Assembly (NCBI GenBank): GCA_947503835.1
Contig: CANNFM010000002.1
Span: forward strand, 62,001-126,000
Direction: 5' to 3'
DNA: 64,000 bases
Origin: an uncultured Aquimarina sp.
GTDB lineage: Bacteria; Bacteroidota; Bacteroidia; Flavobacteriales; Flavobacteriaceae
The notes under the pieces are model-generated. The model was given only the letters and a program-made list of their open reading frames with translations. It was not told where the DNA came from and made no database searches. Shown piece after piece: positions 36,249-45,788 of this stretch (the first letter of the stretch is position 1; every line of letters starts with the position of its first letter). Both the position numbers and the translations under genes were made by a program.

Positions 36249-37733
36249 CTAATCGTTTTGTTTTAATAAAGAGTTTGCGTTTATGGCGTCCTGGGGGATT
36301 AGCCATTGCCATCTGTTGTCACCAGCAGGTATATCAAGTTCGACTGCTAATGAAGGTATATGATTCGCTCCATTTCTATTGAGCGGTAAGTCCATACGTT
36401 TGAGGTCATACCATCTAAAACCTTCTCCCCACAATTCCCAACGTCTTTGTAGCAAAATTTCGTCAACTAGTGCCGTACCCGTATTTGCAGATAGTGTATA
36501 TGAAGGGTCTCTAACGGTTACATAATTAAAAAGAATATTTGCTGCAGAAGGATCACTAAGCCTCGCTTTTGCTTCAGCCTCAATAAGGTACATTTCTGAA
36601 ACTCTCATTAATGGAATATCCATTCTACTATCATCTGTACCAGCAGCAATAAATTTTTGGCTCGTATAAGGTTTAGTAATTCCACCTGGAGGTAATGTCA
36701 CCCCTGTGGGTAAATTTAAATGTAATCCTGTTGGATCAAATAATGATTTACGAACATCAGTATCGGGTATGGCATCATATAATGTGCTATTAATAGCTTT
36801 AGGATTTGATCGTATGTTATTTGAACTAAAATTTCTAGATATATGTGACCCATAACTGGCAAAAAATGTACCTTGATCCTCTTGTTCATGACTACCCCAC
36901 ATCCATTCATCACTTGTATAATCACTAAAATTATTGAAGTAATCATCTGCAGACATTAGTGCATATCCAGCTCTTGATGTTTCTGCAAATTGTGCAGCAA
37001 TAGCATAATTACCCTGTACTAATGCTACCCTAGCTTTGAGCCCCTGAGCAACACTCTTATCTAAATGGGATTTGTTAGGTCTAGAGTACCCCTCTAAAGC
37101 AATAATTGCATCATCTAAATCTTGATTTACTTGAGCATATACAGCTTCAACCGTTGGTCGTTCAGCGGGTTCTTGATCGACTATTAAATTAATTGGAATA
37201 CCTGGTTGCGAGTTGGTTTCCCCAGGAACGTATCTCTTGGCATATAACTGAACTAACTGAAAATGAGCCCAGGCCCTATATACTAATGCCTGACCTACAG
37301 CTGCATTTCTTTGTTCAACAGGACCAACCGCCTGATCGGCACCATTAATTATGGTGTTAGCATTTCTTACGATTCTGTAATATACTCTATAAGTAAATCG
37401 ATTATCGGTATCCGATGCGTTTCGATTATCAATCCATTTATAAAAATTAATAAACCTATTGTTTCCTCGTGCTGTCATTACGTAATCCTCTCCCAATGCT
37501 TCGACTTGCATCATAAAAGCGCCTACACCACCTCTTCTATTACTTCCATAACGAAGATATAATGACCTATGGATTCCGTTCACTACTAAAAATAAATTTT
37601 CTGTAGTCTCAGTAGCAGTATCAGCTGCAATATCCTCTGTAGGAAACTCTTCTAAAAAATCCTTTTCACAAGAATTAAAAAAAACACTCGTGAATATTAA
37701 AATTAATAAGATTAATCTATTATCTGTTTTCAT
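36249..37733 (-). CDS. SusD/RagB family nutrient-binding lipoprotein
   Basis: 494 residues. Lipoprotein signal ends VFFNSC (Cys22), then EKDFLEEFPTEDI as in nearly all SusD proteins. TPR-like alpha-helical core (about 80-330: RAWAHFQLVQLYAKRYVPG, GLKARVALVQGNYAIAAQFAETS) and the C-terminal RRWELWGEGFRWYDLKRMD signature. It sits on the outer surface as lid of the SusC channel and binds the nutrient. 9 bases separate it from susC. The absence of glycoside hydrolases and the nearby peptidases suggest peptides, not glycans, but this is inference. Confidence 0.95.
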   Translation of the reverse strand: MKTDNRLILLILIFTSVFFNSCEKDFLEEFPTEDIAADTATETTENLFLVVNGIHRSLYLRYGSNRRGGVGAFMMQVEALGEDYVMTARGNNRFINFYKWIDNRNASDTDNRFTYRVYYRIVRNANTIINGADQAVGPVEQRNAAVGQALVYRAWAHFQLVQLYAKRYVPGETNSQPGIPINLIVDQEPAERPTVEAVYAQVNQDLDDAIIALEGYSRPNKSHLDKSVAQGLKARVALVQGNYAIAAQFAETSRAGYALMSADDYFNNFSDYTSDEWMWGSHEQEDQGTFFASYGSHISRNFSSNNIRSNPKAINSTLYDAIPDTDVRKSLFDPTGLHLNLPTGVTLPPGGITKPYTSQKFIAAGTDDSRMDIPLMRVSEMYLIEAEAKARLSDPSAANILFNYVTVRDPSYTLSANTGTALVDEILLQRRWELWGEGFRWYDLKRMDLPLNRNGANHIPSLAVELDIPAGDNRWQWLIPQDAINANSLLKQND

Positions 37734-37742
37734 AGTTTTTTT

Positions 37743-40700
37743 TTAAAATGTTGCGTTAAACCCTATAGTAACAATTCTGGAAGGCGTAAACCTGTTTGAA
37801 GTAGTACCTGAAAACCTTTGAGCAGGTTCTAACCCTTTTCGAGCATTTATTACAAATAAATTTTCTCCACTCATATATATCCTAGCACTACTTAATCCAA
37901 GTCGGTCTGTAAGTGTGCTATTAAAATTATAGGCTACATTGGCTTGTCTTAAAGCAAGAAAATCTGATTTAATCAACCATCTATCTGAATCGGCCCCAAA
38001 ATTACTTAATTGCTCTACATCTAATCTTGGTACATCTGTAATGTCACCTGGCTTTTGCCAACGGTTTCTGATATCTATATGTATTGCATCTCCGTAGTCA
38101 CCAGAGTGTAGTAAGTCCTGATATGCTCCATCAAAAGTTTCTCCTCCAAGCTGATATGTAAATGTAACCCCTAGCTCAAAATTTTTGTATTTTAAATTGT
38201 TTGTAAACGATCCAAAAAGATCCGGAGTTGCTGTACCTACAAAATCTCTAAGTGCATTATTTTGATCGGTCGTTACTATAGTCCCATCTGCAGTGGTTCT
38301 TACATCATCATCACCTACGGCGCCTAATTCTGGATCAAGAACATAAAGAGCAGAACCATCCGCAGGATCCACACCATACCAATCTCTTAAAAAGAATGCA
38401 AAAATATCACCTCCGACAGTTAATTTTTTTGTGCCATTTATAATTTCTTCTTGAGGTAATTCGGTAATTTCATTTTTTAAGGTTGAAGCATTTAGGTTTA
38501 AGTCCCAGCTAAAATTAGTAGTTCTTATAATTCCAAGATTCAAATCTAGTTCTAAACCGCTATTTACTATACTTCCAATATTATCAGGTTTACTATCTAA
38601 ACCATTTTCGAGTGGTATTGGAACATTAAAAAGTAAGTCTTTAGACTCTCTATTATAATATTCTATCGTTCCCGAAATCCTATTATCAAGCAAACCAAAC
38701 TCAATAGCCACATCAGATTGAATATTAGTTTCCCACGTAAGATCGGGATTTCCTGCTGCCGAGGCTAGAATTCCACCTTCAGGTCCATTATTATTGTTTA
38801 GAGCAAAACGAGCTTGACTTATATAAAAATCAGGATCGTCATCATCATCAAGTAATTGATCATTTCCGACTTCTCCATAAGACGCCCTAAGTTTAAGATT
38901 ATTAATCCAATCTATACTCCCTATAAAATTTTCTTGATCTAATCTCCAGGATCCCCCAACTGAAAAGAAATCTCCCCATCGGTTATTAATAAATCTTGAA
39001 GAAGCATCTCTTCTATAGGATCCGGATACATAATACTTATCATCAAAATCATATGTAATATTACTAAAGTATCCTTCTCTGGTTAATCTTGCTGTATCTG
39101 AAACTAAGTCGGTAGTTGTAGTAAAATTAACAAGCTCATCAATTCCTTCAGCAATTACCCCTGTTTTTTCTCCTTCTGTGGAATTATTTTCTCTCTCAAA
39201 ACTTTCATGTCCAAACAATACCCCAATAGTATGCCTATTAATATCTTTACTATACCTCAACAATTGATTATAATTAATTGCCGTGCGAACAAAAGATTGT
39301 TTGGTAAGTCTTCCCGAACCCTGAGCATCTCCCACAATAGGGTTTTCAAATTCTGTATTGTTTCTAAAACGTTTATCAAGGGCTGCGTTAAAAGTAAATG
39401 TAAAATCTTTGAGAAATTTAAATTCTGCATAAACTCTTGTGTTTAAAGAAAAAATTTCATCTATGTCTCTATTTAATAATGTTTCTTGAATTACATTTCT
39501 ACCTCCCGCACCTGCTCTTGGACTCGTAAAATCATATTGTCTATTTCCTTCAGAATCTAATAAAAAAGCTCCGGTAGTTTGATTATGTAGAAAAACCGGA
39601 TAAATAGGGGCTATAGATCTAGATACATTAAAAGGGTTTACACTACCACTGCTACTGCCATCTGAAGCATTATTTGAGTTACTGGTAGCTGCCGATAAAT
39701 TTAGCCCGGTTTTGAACCATTCTTTTAATTGACTATTGATATTAATACGCCCTGTAATTCTTTCAAAATCAGTTTTGATGAGATAGCCATCTTCTTTTAA
39801 ATACCCTATTGATGCAAAATAATCTGTTTTTTCTGAGGCTCCGCTATAAGAAAAATTAAGATTAGATCTAAATCCGGTTCTTACTAAAAAATCCTGCCAG
39901 TCTAAATCATCAGTATACAATAACTGGGCAGCAGGATTAAGGCTACCATCGGTTAAAACAATCTGATCATTAGGAACATTAAATGGATTTAGTCCTAAAT
40001 TCTCAAAAATTTCATCACTAGCCATTTGATTGGCCTCGCCAATTGGAGTGTCCCCCGAAATAGAAAAACTATTTCTTAATGCTTCCCACATTAATGGATA
40101 ATATTCTCGTGCACTAACTCTGTCATATTCCTGAATACCCCTAGTGGTAACACCTTGACTAACATCTAACGTAAATGTATCCTTACTACCCTTTTTTCCT
40201 ATTTTGGTGGTAATCAAAATCACTCCATTGGCAGCTCTACTACCATATAATGAAGTTGAAGCAGCATCTTTTAAGATGGATAAGCTGGCAATATCATTTG
40301 GGTTTAAAGACGAAAAATCACCTGTAAATTCTACCCCATCCACTACAATCAGAGGGCTACTTGAAGCATTTATAGAACCAATACCCCTCACTCTAATCGT
40401 TGGGCTAGAGCCAGGTTGTCCATTTGCCGGAGTAAGTCGAACCCCAGGAGCAGCGCCATCTAATGCAGTAAGAACATTAGTTACTGGTCGTTCTGTAATT
40501 TCAGAGGCATTAATTTGAGTTACTGATCCAGTATATGATGATTTACGAGCAACACCATAGGCAATTACCACAACTTCATCAAGACTAGATGCCTCTTCTA
40601 CTAAAACAACATCGATTGTGGTATTAATCCCAACGACGATCTCTTTGGTTATTAATCCAACATATGAAAACACTAATATATCACCTTGATTAGCCTGTAG

Positions 40701-41276
40701 GTCGTAATTACCATCAAAATCGGTTTGAGTTCCACTATCCGTTCCTTTGATTATTACATTTACTCCTGGTAAGGGTACACCATCTTGGCCTGTAATGGTT
40801 CCGGTAACTCTATTTTGCAATGTGATGGATTCCTTTTTTAGAACACCTTTGTTTCTAATTTGCTCTTTATACCCTCTATCTATCGAGTTTAGCAATTTTT
40901 TAAATGATTGTCCTGATGTACTTCCATTTTTTGGAAATAGAACAATTTGATTTTTATAAATTTTGAAATCAATTTTAGTTCCACGAAATAATCCAAAAAG
41001 TACAGTTCTTATCTTTTCGTTATCAGCTTTTAGAGATACTTTTTTAGAAATATCAATCAAACTGTTATTATAAAAGAAATGATACTCACTTTTTTGTTCA
41101 ATTTCTTCAATTGCTAATTGTAGTGTAACTTCGTTTAATGAAATAGAAATATTTTGAGAATAAGTATTGAATGAAAATAGCTTCGAAATAGTAATACAAA
41201 TGAGTAAAGAATAAATTTTCATAATTCTTATTAGATGTTTTCTAGTTAAGAAAACACCAGGTGGGTTTTTTTTCAT
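37743..41276 (-). CDS. SusC/RagA TonB-linked outer-membrane transporter with STN domain
   Basis: 1177 residues. After the signal (about 1-41, ends NTYSQ) an STN domain (about 45-115: LQLAIEEIEQKSEYHFFYN) as found in transducing transporters such as FecA, then a carboxypeptidase-like domain (about 150-235: VTGTITGQDGVPLPGVNVI, ending SLDEVVVIAYG), plug (TVRVRGIGSINASSSPL-type block, here IRVRGIGSINASSSPLIVVDG) and a 22-strand barrel closing with RIVTIGFNATF. It imports large nutrients with TonB energy. The STN domain should signal to FecR upstream, so the locus is probably self-induced by substrate. Confidence 0.95.
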   Translation of the reverse strand: MKKNPPGVFLTRKHLIRIMKIYSLLICITISKLFSFNTYSQNISISLNEVTLQLAIEEIEQKSEYHFFYNNSLIDISKKVSLKADNEKIRTVLFGLFRGTKIDFKIYKNQIVLFPKNGSTSGQSFKKLLNSIDRGYKEQIRNKGVLKKESITLQNRVTGTITGQDGVPLPGVNVIIKGTDSGTQTDFDGNYDLQANQGDILVFSYVGLITKEIVVGINTTIDVVLVEEASSLDEVVVIAYGVARKSSYTGSVTQINASEITERPVTNVLTALDGAAPGVRLTPANGQPGSSPTIRVRGIGSINASSSPLIVVDGVEFTGDFSSLNPNDIASLSILKDAASTSLYGSRAANGVILITTKIGKKGSKDTFTLDVSQGVTTRGIQEYDRVSAREYYPLMWEALRNSFSISGDTPIGEANQMASDEIFENLGLNPFNVPNDQIVLTDGSLNPAAQLLYTDDLDWQDFLVRTGFRSNLNFSYSGASEKTDYFASIGYLKEDGYLIKTDFERITGRININSQLKEWFKTGLNLSAATSNSNNASDGSSSGSVNPFNVSRSIAPIYPVFLHNQTTGAFLLDSEGNRQYDFTSPRAGAGGRNVIQETLLNRDIDEIFSLNTRVYAEFKFLKDFTFTFNAALDKRFRNNTEFENPIVGDAQGSGRLTKQSFVRTAINYNQLLRYSKDINRHTIGVLFGHESFERENNSTEGEKTGVIAEGIDELVNFTTTTDLVSDTARLTREGYFSNITYDFDDKYYVSGSYRRDASSRFINNRWGDFFSVGGSWRLDQENFIGSIDWINNLKLRASYGEVGNDQLLDDDDDPDFYISQARFALNNNNGPEGGILASAAGNPDLTWETNIQSDVAIEFGLLDNRISGTIEYYNRESKDLLFNVPIPLENGLDSKPDNIGSIVNSGLELDLNLGIIRTTNFSWDLNLNASTLKNEITELPQEEIINGTKKLTVGGDIFAFFLRDWYGVDPADGSALYVLDPELGAVGDDDVRTTADGTIVTTDQNNALRDFVGTATPDLFGSFTNNLKYKNFELGVTFTYQLGGETFDGAYQDLLHSGDYGDAIHIDIRNRWQKPGDITDVPRLDVEQLSNFGADSDRWLIKSDFLALRQANVAYNFNSTLTDRLGLSSARIYMSGENLFVINARKGLEPAQRFSGTTSNRFTPSRIVTIGFNATF

Positions 41277-41328
41277 AATTTTGTGTGATTTTAATTATTC
41301 TTATTCTGAGTCTAATTAAATTATTCTA

Positions 41329-41357
41329 AGAAGAGGATGGTTCCAGCATCCTCTTCT
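41329..41357. terminator. hairpin between fecR and susC
   Basis: Perfect 11-base stem (41329-41339 with 41347-41357), arm AGAAGAGGATG, loop GTTCCAG. It stands between the FecR stop (41373) and the SusC start (41276), so it can end the sigma/anti-sigma message and leave susCD under its own promoter. The following T-run is weak on the minus strand. Confidence 0.55.
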
Positions 41358-41372
41358 CTATTTTATTTATCC

Positions 41373-42347
41373 TTATTCGGAATTCAGCATAATTTTATTA
41401 TTTACATATTTATAGTTTATTGATGACGAAAGCTTAAGAAATTTCAAAACCTCTTCGATTGTTAGGTTATCAAATTCTCCTGTAAATTTATACCGTAAAA
41501 GAGCATCAGATTCAATTACAAAATCCACATCATATTTTCTATTCAGATCTGAAACTACTTGTTTTAACGGAGTCCTGTCGAACACTAATTTCCCATTTCT
41601 CCAAGCAATTACATTTTTAGAATTAACACTATCTACTTTTAGATTACTTTTTTCTTTATCAAAAGTGGCTCTTTGCGATGGCTCTAGAATTATAGGGTGT
41701 TCAATTTTTTCTTGGATAACTTCTACTTTTCCGGTAACTAATGTTGTTTCAATTTTTTCATCTTTTGGGTAGGATTTCACATTAAAAGAAGTCCCTAAAA
41801 CTTTAATTTTCAGGTGTTCTGTATGTACTATGAAAGGTTTTGTTGTGTCTCTTTTAATATCAAAAAAAGCTTCACCAACTAAAGTTACTTCTCTAATACT
41901 ATCAGTAAATTTTTTGGGATATTTTAAACTACTTTTCGCATTTAATGTTATTGTAGAGCCGTCGGGTAAAATCACTAATTTATAATCTCCTCGCTCGGTT
42001 GCGATATTCTTAGTATTAAATCCAAAAATCTCTGTAGTGTTCGTAATTAAATTAGTGGTAGGAAAAAAGGTATATGTTTGCCATATAAAAAACGGTAGTA
42101 GTATTGCCGCAGCTATACTTGCATAATAATACTTTCTTTTCTTATCTCTTTTTGCAGAAAAACGTTTATATGGTATATCTATATCCGGAATATCTAATGA
42201 ATCCAAAGTAGACGCTACATATTGAGCTTTAAGGATATTGAATCGCTCTTGGTGTTCTACATTACTTCTTATCCAGTCTACAACAGATTTTCTTTCTTCT
42301 ACACTAGCTTCGCCTTTAATATACTTTATGAGATCTTTTTCTTGCAT
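41373..42347 (-). CDS. FecR-family anti-sigma factor
   Basis: 324 residues. N-terminal short anti-sigma region (residues 1-70), a single transmembrane segment about 74-95 (YASIAAAILLPFFIW), the FecR domain (about 110-205: LPDGSTITLNAKSSLKYPKKF, VHTEHLKIKVLGTSFNVKSY), and a C-terminal STN-like DUF4974 domain (FDRTPLKQVVSDLNRKYDV). It holds the FecI-type sigma factor until the SusC STN domain signals. 60 bases after the sigma gene, 96 bases before susC. Standard Bacteroidota switch. Confidence 0.93.
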   Translation of the reverse strand: MQEKDLIKYIKGEASVEERKSVVDWIRSNVEHQERFNILKAQYVASTLDSLDIPDIDIPYKRFSAKRDKKRKYYYASIAAAILLPFFIWQTYTFFPTTNLITNTTEIFGFNTKNIATERGDYKLVILPDGSTITLNAKSSLKYPKKFTDSIREVTLVGEAFFDIKRDTTKPFIVHTEHLKIKVLGTSFNVKSYPKDEKIETTLVTGKVEVIQEKIEHPIILEPSQRATFDKEKSNLKVDSVNSKNVIAWRNGKLVFDRTPLKQVVSDLNRKYDVDFVIESDALLRYKFTGEFDNLTIEEVLKFLKLSSSINYKYVNNKIMLNSE

Positions 42348-42407
42348 TAACTTATAGTCTTATACTACAAAAGACGTATAAAACTGAAACACCCCCCAAT
42401 TCTGATA

Positions 42408-43055
42408 TCAAAAAAAAGATAAAAATTCTCGAAGATGCATTCTCATATGCCTAATTGCCTTAGACATATGGTTTTCTACTGTTTTAATCGAAATATTTAA
42501 ATCTTCAGATATTTCTTTGTTTTTCATGCCTTCTATACGGCTTTTTACAAAAACTTTTCTGCACTTTTGAGGAAGTAGATTTATACCAGCCTTTATTTTT
42601 TCTTCTAATTCTTTCTCTACTATAGCTGATGAAGTTTGGTCAGAAAGGGCATTGTAATTAATATGGGCCTCTAGTTGAAGAATATTATTTGATTTGCTTA
42701 GCTTATATTTCTTTGATCTTAAATAATCCAGGCAAGCATTTTTGGTAACTTTAAACAGATATGCATTAATATTAGTGGTAATGCTTTTTCTTTTTTTCCA
42801 CACTTTTACAAATACATCTTGTACAATTTCTTCAGCGTCTTCTTTATTAGAAACATAACTCTTTGCTAGATATAGCAATTTCGCATAATAAAGCTCAAAA
42901 AGAATTTTAAAAGCCTCTTTGTTTCCTTCATTAATATTCTTAATAAAAAAACTGCTTGTTATTTTTGTTTCCCTTTTCAATGAAAAAATACTTCTTGATA
43001 AAGGTAATATTTTTTTTATTTCCTTAACATTTAGAACATAATGATTTAATAACAA
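42408..43055 (-). CDS. FecI-type ECF sigma factor
   Basis: 215 residues from this ATG; the conserved part starts at about residue 33, so an in-frame start further in is possible. Sigma-2 domain FELYYAKLLYLAKSYVSNKEDAEEIVQDVFVKVWKKR with INAYLFKVTKNACLDYLRSKK, then sigma-4 LLPQKCRKVFVKSRIEGMKNKEISEDLNISIKTVENHMSKAIRHMR. The length and motif order fit the Bacteroidetes RpoE/FecI group. It most likely drives the susCD promoter when freed from FecR downstream. The 5-prime end is close to a hairpin at 43101-43120. Confidence 0.92.
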   Translation of the reverse strand: MLLNHYVLNVKEIKKILPLSRSIFSLKRETKITSSFFIKNINEGNKEAFKILFELYYAKLLYLAKSYVSNKEDAEEIVQDVFVKVWKKRKSITTNINAYLFKVTKNACLDYLRSKKYKLSKSNNILQLEAHINYNALSDQTSSAIVEKELEEKIKAGINLLPQKCRKVFVKSRIEGMKNKEISEDLNISIKTVENHMSKAIRHMRMHLREFLSFF

Positions 43056-43100
43056 TCAATTATGCTCTAAAATTTTAATGTAACAAATCACAATATATCA

Positions 43101-43120
43101 TAAGTGTATATCTACACTTA
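43101..43120 (-). terminator. small hairpin after the lipocalin-like lipoprotein gene
   Basis: 8-base stem TAAGTGTA/TACACTTA with loop TATC. Just past the stop (43130) of the lipoprotein gene on the minus strand. Weak, no U-run; it may be a terminator or operator ahead of the sigma gene. Confidence 0.35.
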
Positions 43121-43129
43121 AGTAGTGGT

Positions 43130-43537
43130 TTAGGGAAGTTTCTTATACTTCTGAGCACAAGCTTCTATGCAAATAAAATTAAGAATAAGATCCGGGCCCA
43201 TCTTTTGAAAAAAAATGGTAATCGTATCATCACCACATCCAATATTGAGTGTAGTATCATCTAAAGAAAAAGTTCCCGAACTTGTGTCTTGGGATTCTAT
43301 AAACATATTACATAATGATCCATTTGTTGAGATCACCGTACCATTATCAAAAAACTCAATGGTAAGTTGACTATCCACAGGCCGAAATATACCACTGCCA
43401 TCTCCTGGATCCAGCAATTGTTCTACCAGTTGCCATTTTCCTATTAAATCAGTATTTACAACAACTGTATTATCATCGTCATTAGAGCAAGATGCTAATG
43501 CAATAAAACAGATTAACCCTCCTATCCAGTTTTTCAT
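43130..43537 (-). CDS. lipocalin-like lipoprotein
   Basis: 135 residues. Lipoprotein signal ends FIALASC (Cys17), then SNDDD. The mature domain starts LIGKWQLVEQLLDPGDGSG and continues with LTIEFFDNGTVIS, SGTFSLDDTTLNIGC, ILNFICIEACAQKYKK: the LxGxWxL opening and alternating strands are typical of small lipocalin-like lipoproteins of flavobacteria. Three Cys in the mature half may pair. It lies upstream of the sigma factor on the same strand with 74 bases between. No known ligand; another such lipoprotein is at 48933-49343. Confidence 0.75.
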   Translation of the reverse strand: MKNWIGGLICFIALASCSNDDDNTVVVNTDLIGKWQLVEQLLDPGDGSGIFRPVDSQLTIEFFDNGTVISTNGSLCNMFIESQDTSSGTFSLDDTTLNIGCGDDTITIFFQKMGPDLILNFICIEACAQKYKKLP

Positions 43538-43690
43538 ACTATTACCTTTTCTTCTAAGATTAGATTTTATTAAAAAGGTTGCTTTATAAGAATATAGTAA
43601 TTCTAACGAGTATTATTGTGAATATCATAACGATGTACTACATATAAGCAATGCATGCTGATAATTTATCAAGATTATAACAAAAAAGCA

Positions 43691-43721
43691 TTGTGTAGCT
43701 ACTCAAAGTTTTTTACTTTCG
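43691..43721 (+). promoter_or_regulatory. gcvT promoter, TTG-N20-TACTTTCG
   Basis: TTG at 43691-43693, 20-base spacer, then TACTTTCG at 43714-43721, one base off TAnnTTTG. ATG of gcvT follows 26 bases later. The spacing matches the Bacteroidota consensus and favours the start at 43748. Confidence 0.55.
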
Positions 43722-43747
43722 GCGTCAATTTGATAACCATTCATACC

Positions 43748-44830
43748 ATGAAAAATACTGCTTTGACTGAAACTCATATTGCTCTTGGCGCTAAGATTGT
43801 ACCGTTTGCAGGGTATAATATGCCTGTATCCTATGAAGGTGTAAACATAGAACATGAAACTGTTCGTAAAGGAGTTGGTGTTTTTGATGTTTCACATATG
43901 GGAGAATTTCTCATTACAGGGCCTAATGCATTAGATTTAATACAGAAAGTGACCTCTAATGATGCTTCAAAATTAATAGACGGAAAAGCACAATACAGTT
44001 GCTTACCAAATGATAAAGGCGGAATCGTAGATGACCTAATCGTGTACAAGATCGCAGACGAAAAATACCTAATGGTTGTTAATGCATCAAATATTAAAAA
44101 AGATTGGGATTGGATCAGCTCACATAATACAATGAATGCCGATATGCGTGACTTGTCTGATGAGTATTCTTTATTGGCAATTCAAGGTCCTAAAGCAGCT
44201 TTGGCAATGCAATCTTTGACTTCGATTGACTTAGAAGCTTTGAAGTTCTATACTTTTGAAGTGGCAGATTTTGCCGGCATTGAACATGTAATTATTTCGG
44301 CTACCGGTTATACCGGAAGCGGTGGTTTTGAAATCTATTGCAAAAACACCGAAGTACAACAGATATGGGATAAAGTTTTTGAAGCTGGGGCAGATTTTGG
44401 TATCAAACCCATAGGATTAGCCGCAAGAGATACCTTACGATTAGAAATGGGATATTGTCTTTATGGAAATGATATTAACGACTCTACTTCTCCCATAGAA
44501 GCTGGATTGGGCTGGGTCACTAAATTTTCGAAAGATTTTATTAATGCAGATGCCCTAGCAAAAGAAAAAGAACAAGGAGCAAAACGAAAACTAATTGGTT
44601 TCGAGCTTGATGAACGTGGCATCCCCAGACATGATTATGACATTGTAGATGGTAATGGCAATACGATCGGAATCGTTACTTCTGGTACCATGTCTCCTTC
44701 TTTAGGAAAAGGTATTGGATTGGGATACGTACCTCCAGTTTTTGCAAAACCGGGAAGTAAAATTTATATTCAGGTTAGAAAAAAAGCGATTCTTGCAACT
44801 GTAGTAAAATTACCTTTTTATAAAGGGTAG
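43748..44830 (+). CDS. gcvT: glycine cleavage system aminomethyltransferase (T protein)
   Basis: 360 residues from the ATG at 43748; a further-upstream ATG at 43655 would put 31 residues ahead of the conserved start and lies before the promoter, so it was rejected. Sequence [20 protein letters not shown], then [28 protein letters not shown], and [14 protein letters not shown] with [11 protein letters not shown] are T-protein motifs for tetrahydrofolate binding. It transfers the methylene from aminomethyl-lipoyl H protein to folate. The gcvH and gcvP genes are not in the window. A Rho-independent terminator follows at once. Confidence 0.95.
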   Translation: MKNTALTETHIALGAKIVPFAGYNMPVSYEGVNIEHETVRKGVGVFDVSHMGEFLITGPNALDLIQKVTSNDASKLIDGKAQYSCLPNDKGGIVDDLIVYKIADEKYLMVVNASNIKKDWDWISSHNTMNADMRDLSDEYSLLAIQGPKAALAMQSLTSIDLEALKFYTFEVADFAGIEHVIISATGYTGSGGFEIYCKNTEVQQIWDKVFEAGADFGIKPIGLAARDTLRLEMGYCLYGNDINDSTSPIEAGLGWVTKFSKDFINADALAKEKEQGAKRKLIGFELDERGIPRHDYDIVDGNGNTIGIVTSGTMSPSLGKGIGLGYVPPVFAKPGSKIYIQVRKKAILATVVKLPFYKG

Positions 44831-44854
44831 GTATTACAATAAAAAATTGTATAG

Positions 44855-44900
44855 TTAAGTTTCAAGGTTACATATGTAATTTTTGAAACTTAATTTTTTT
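44855..44900 (+). terminator. Rho-independent terminator after gcvT
   Basis: 11-base stem (44855-44865 with 44883-44893), arm TTAAGTTTCAA, followed by seven T at 44894-44900. Inside the loop is the smaller palindrome TTACATATGTAA. Confidence 0.75.
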
Positions 44901-44914
44901 AGAACACATTATAA

Positions 44915-45730
44915 TTGAAAAAAATTCTCATCATAGGAGCCAGTGGTTTTATAGGAAATGCGCTTTATAAAGAGCTAAATTCCTATTTTGACACCTATGG
45001 CACTTATTGTACCGACAATACTTTTTTTGAAAAAAACCAAAAGTTCTTTCAGTACGATATGGAAACTGAAGACATCTCTATCTTACTCGATAATTTAAAA
45101 CCTACTTTTATTATCTCTGCACTCAGAGGTAATTTCAACTCACAATTAGATGCACATCAACGCATGATTAATTGGGTAAAAAATCATAGATGTCGATTAC
45201 TATTTATCTCTAGTGCCAATGTATTCGACTCTTTTAGCAATTACCCATCCTATGAATATGATAAAACACTTAGTGAAAGTGTTTTTGGAAGATTGAAAAT
45301 TAAAATTGAGAATTCATTGATGAGGCTACCCACAAATAAATATGTTATAGCAAGAATACCCATGGTTTTTGGTACTGCAAGCCCAAGAGTGCAAGAACTT
45401 AAAACACTTCATGATCTTGAAGCGCCAATAGAGGTTTTTCCTAACGTAATTATTAATGTTACCACCATATTAAAACTTACCCAACAGATACATTATATTA
45501 TAAATCGTAGCAAAAAAGGAATTTTTCACCTAGGAAGCACAGATCTTATCTATCATCTAGACCTTATTAAAGAAATTTGTGATATGCTACAGCTTCAAAA
45601 TCCTGCTTTTAAACAAGTCTATGATTCTAATAATGATCGTTACCTGGCCGTATTACCCAGAGATAACAAGCTACCCAGAAATCTTCACATTACCACGCAA
45701 CAAGTAATTGATTCTGTAGTGGTAAAGTGA
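44915..45730 (+). CDS. NAD-dependent epimerase/dehydratase, RmlD-like
   Basis: 271 residues; the start is a TTG codon at 44915, right after the gcvT terminator. N-terminal Rossmann GASGFIGNALYKELN, Ser in FISSANVFDS and a Tyr/Lys pair as YEYDKTLSE; catalytic Tyr appears present. The length and pattern are those of short sugar-nucleotide reductases (RmlD-like) or extended SDRs. Neighbouring genes give no carbohydrate pathway. The substrate is not known. An alternative ATG start is not available close to the glycine motif, so TTG is the best choice. Confidence 0.75.
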   Translation: MKKILIIGASGFIGNALYKELNSYFDTYGTYCTDNTFFEKNQKFFQYDMETEDISILLDNLKPTFIISALRGNFNSQLDAHQRMINWVKNHRCRLLFISSANVFDSFSNYPSYEYDKTLSESVFGRLKIKIENSLMRLPTNKYVIARIPMVFGTASPRVQELKTLHDLEAPIEVFPNVIINVTTILKLTQQIHYIINRSKKGIFHLGSTDLIYHLDLIKEICDMLQLQNPAFKQVYDSNNDRYLAVLPRDNKLPRNLHITTQQVIDSVVVK

Positions 45731-45776
45731 TTCTTAATGAACTCATAATTGGTTTTTAACAACTCAGAATTCGTGC

Positions 45777-45784
45777 TATCTTTG
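45777..45784 (+). promoter_or_regulatory. -7 box directly ahead of DCC gene
   Basis: TATCTTTG, exact TAnnTTTG match, only 4 bases before the ATG at 45789. If used, the message would begin at or next to the ATG, that is leaderless. Confidence 0.5.
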
Positions 45785-45788
45785 TTCT

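Noticed and set aside
42408..43055. Treating the two ECF sigma genes as one regulatory system with 60471-61034
   Set aside because: The first has a FecR partner and SusC, the second a TPR-type inhibitor and proteases; they belong to different groups.
43655..43747. Upstream ATG for gcvT
   Set aside because: It lies ahead of a well-placed TTG-N20-TACTTTCG promoter and adds residues absent from T proteins.
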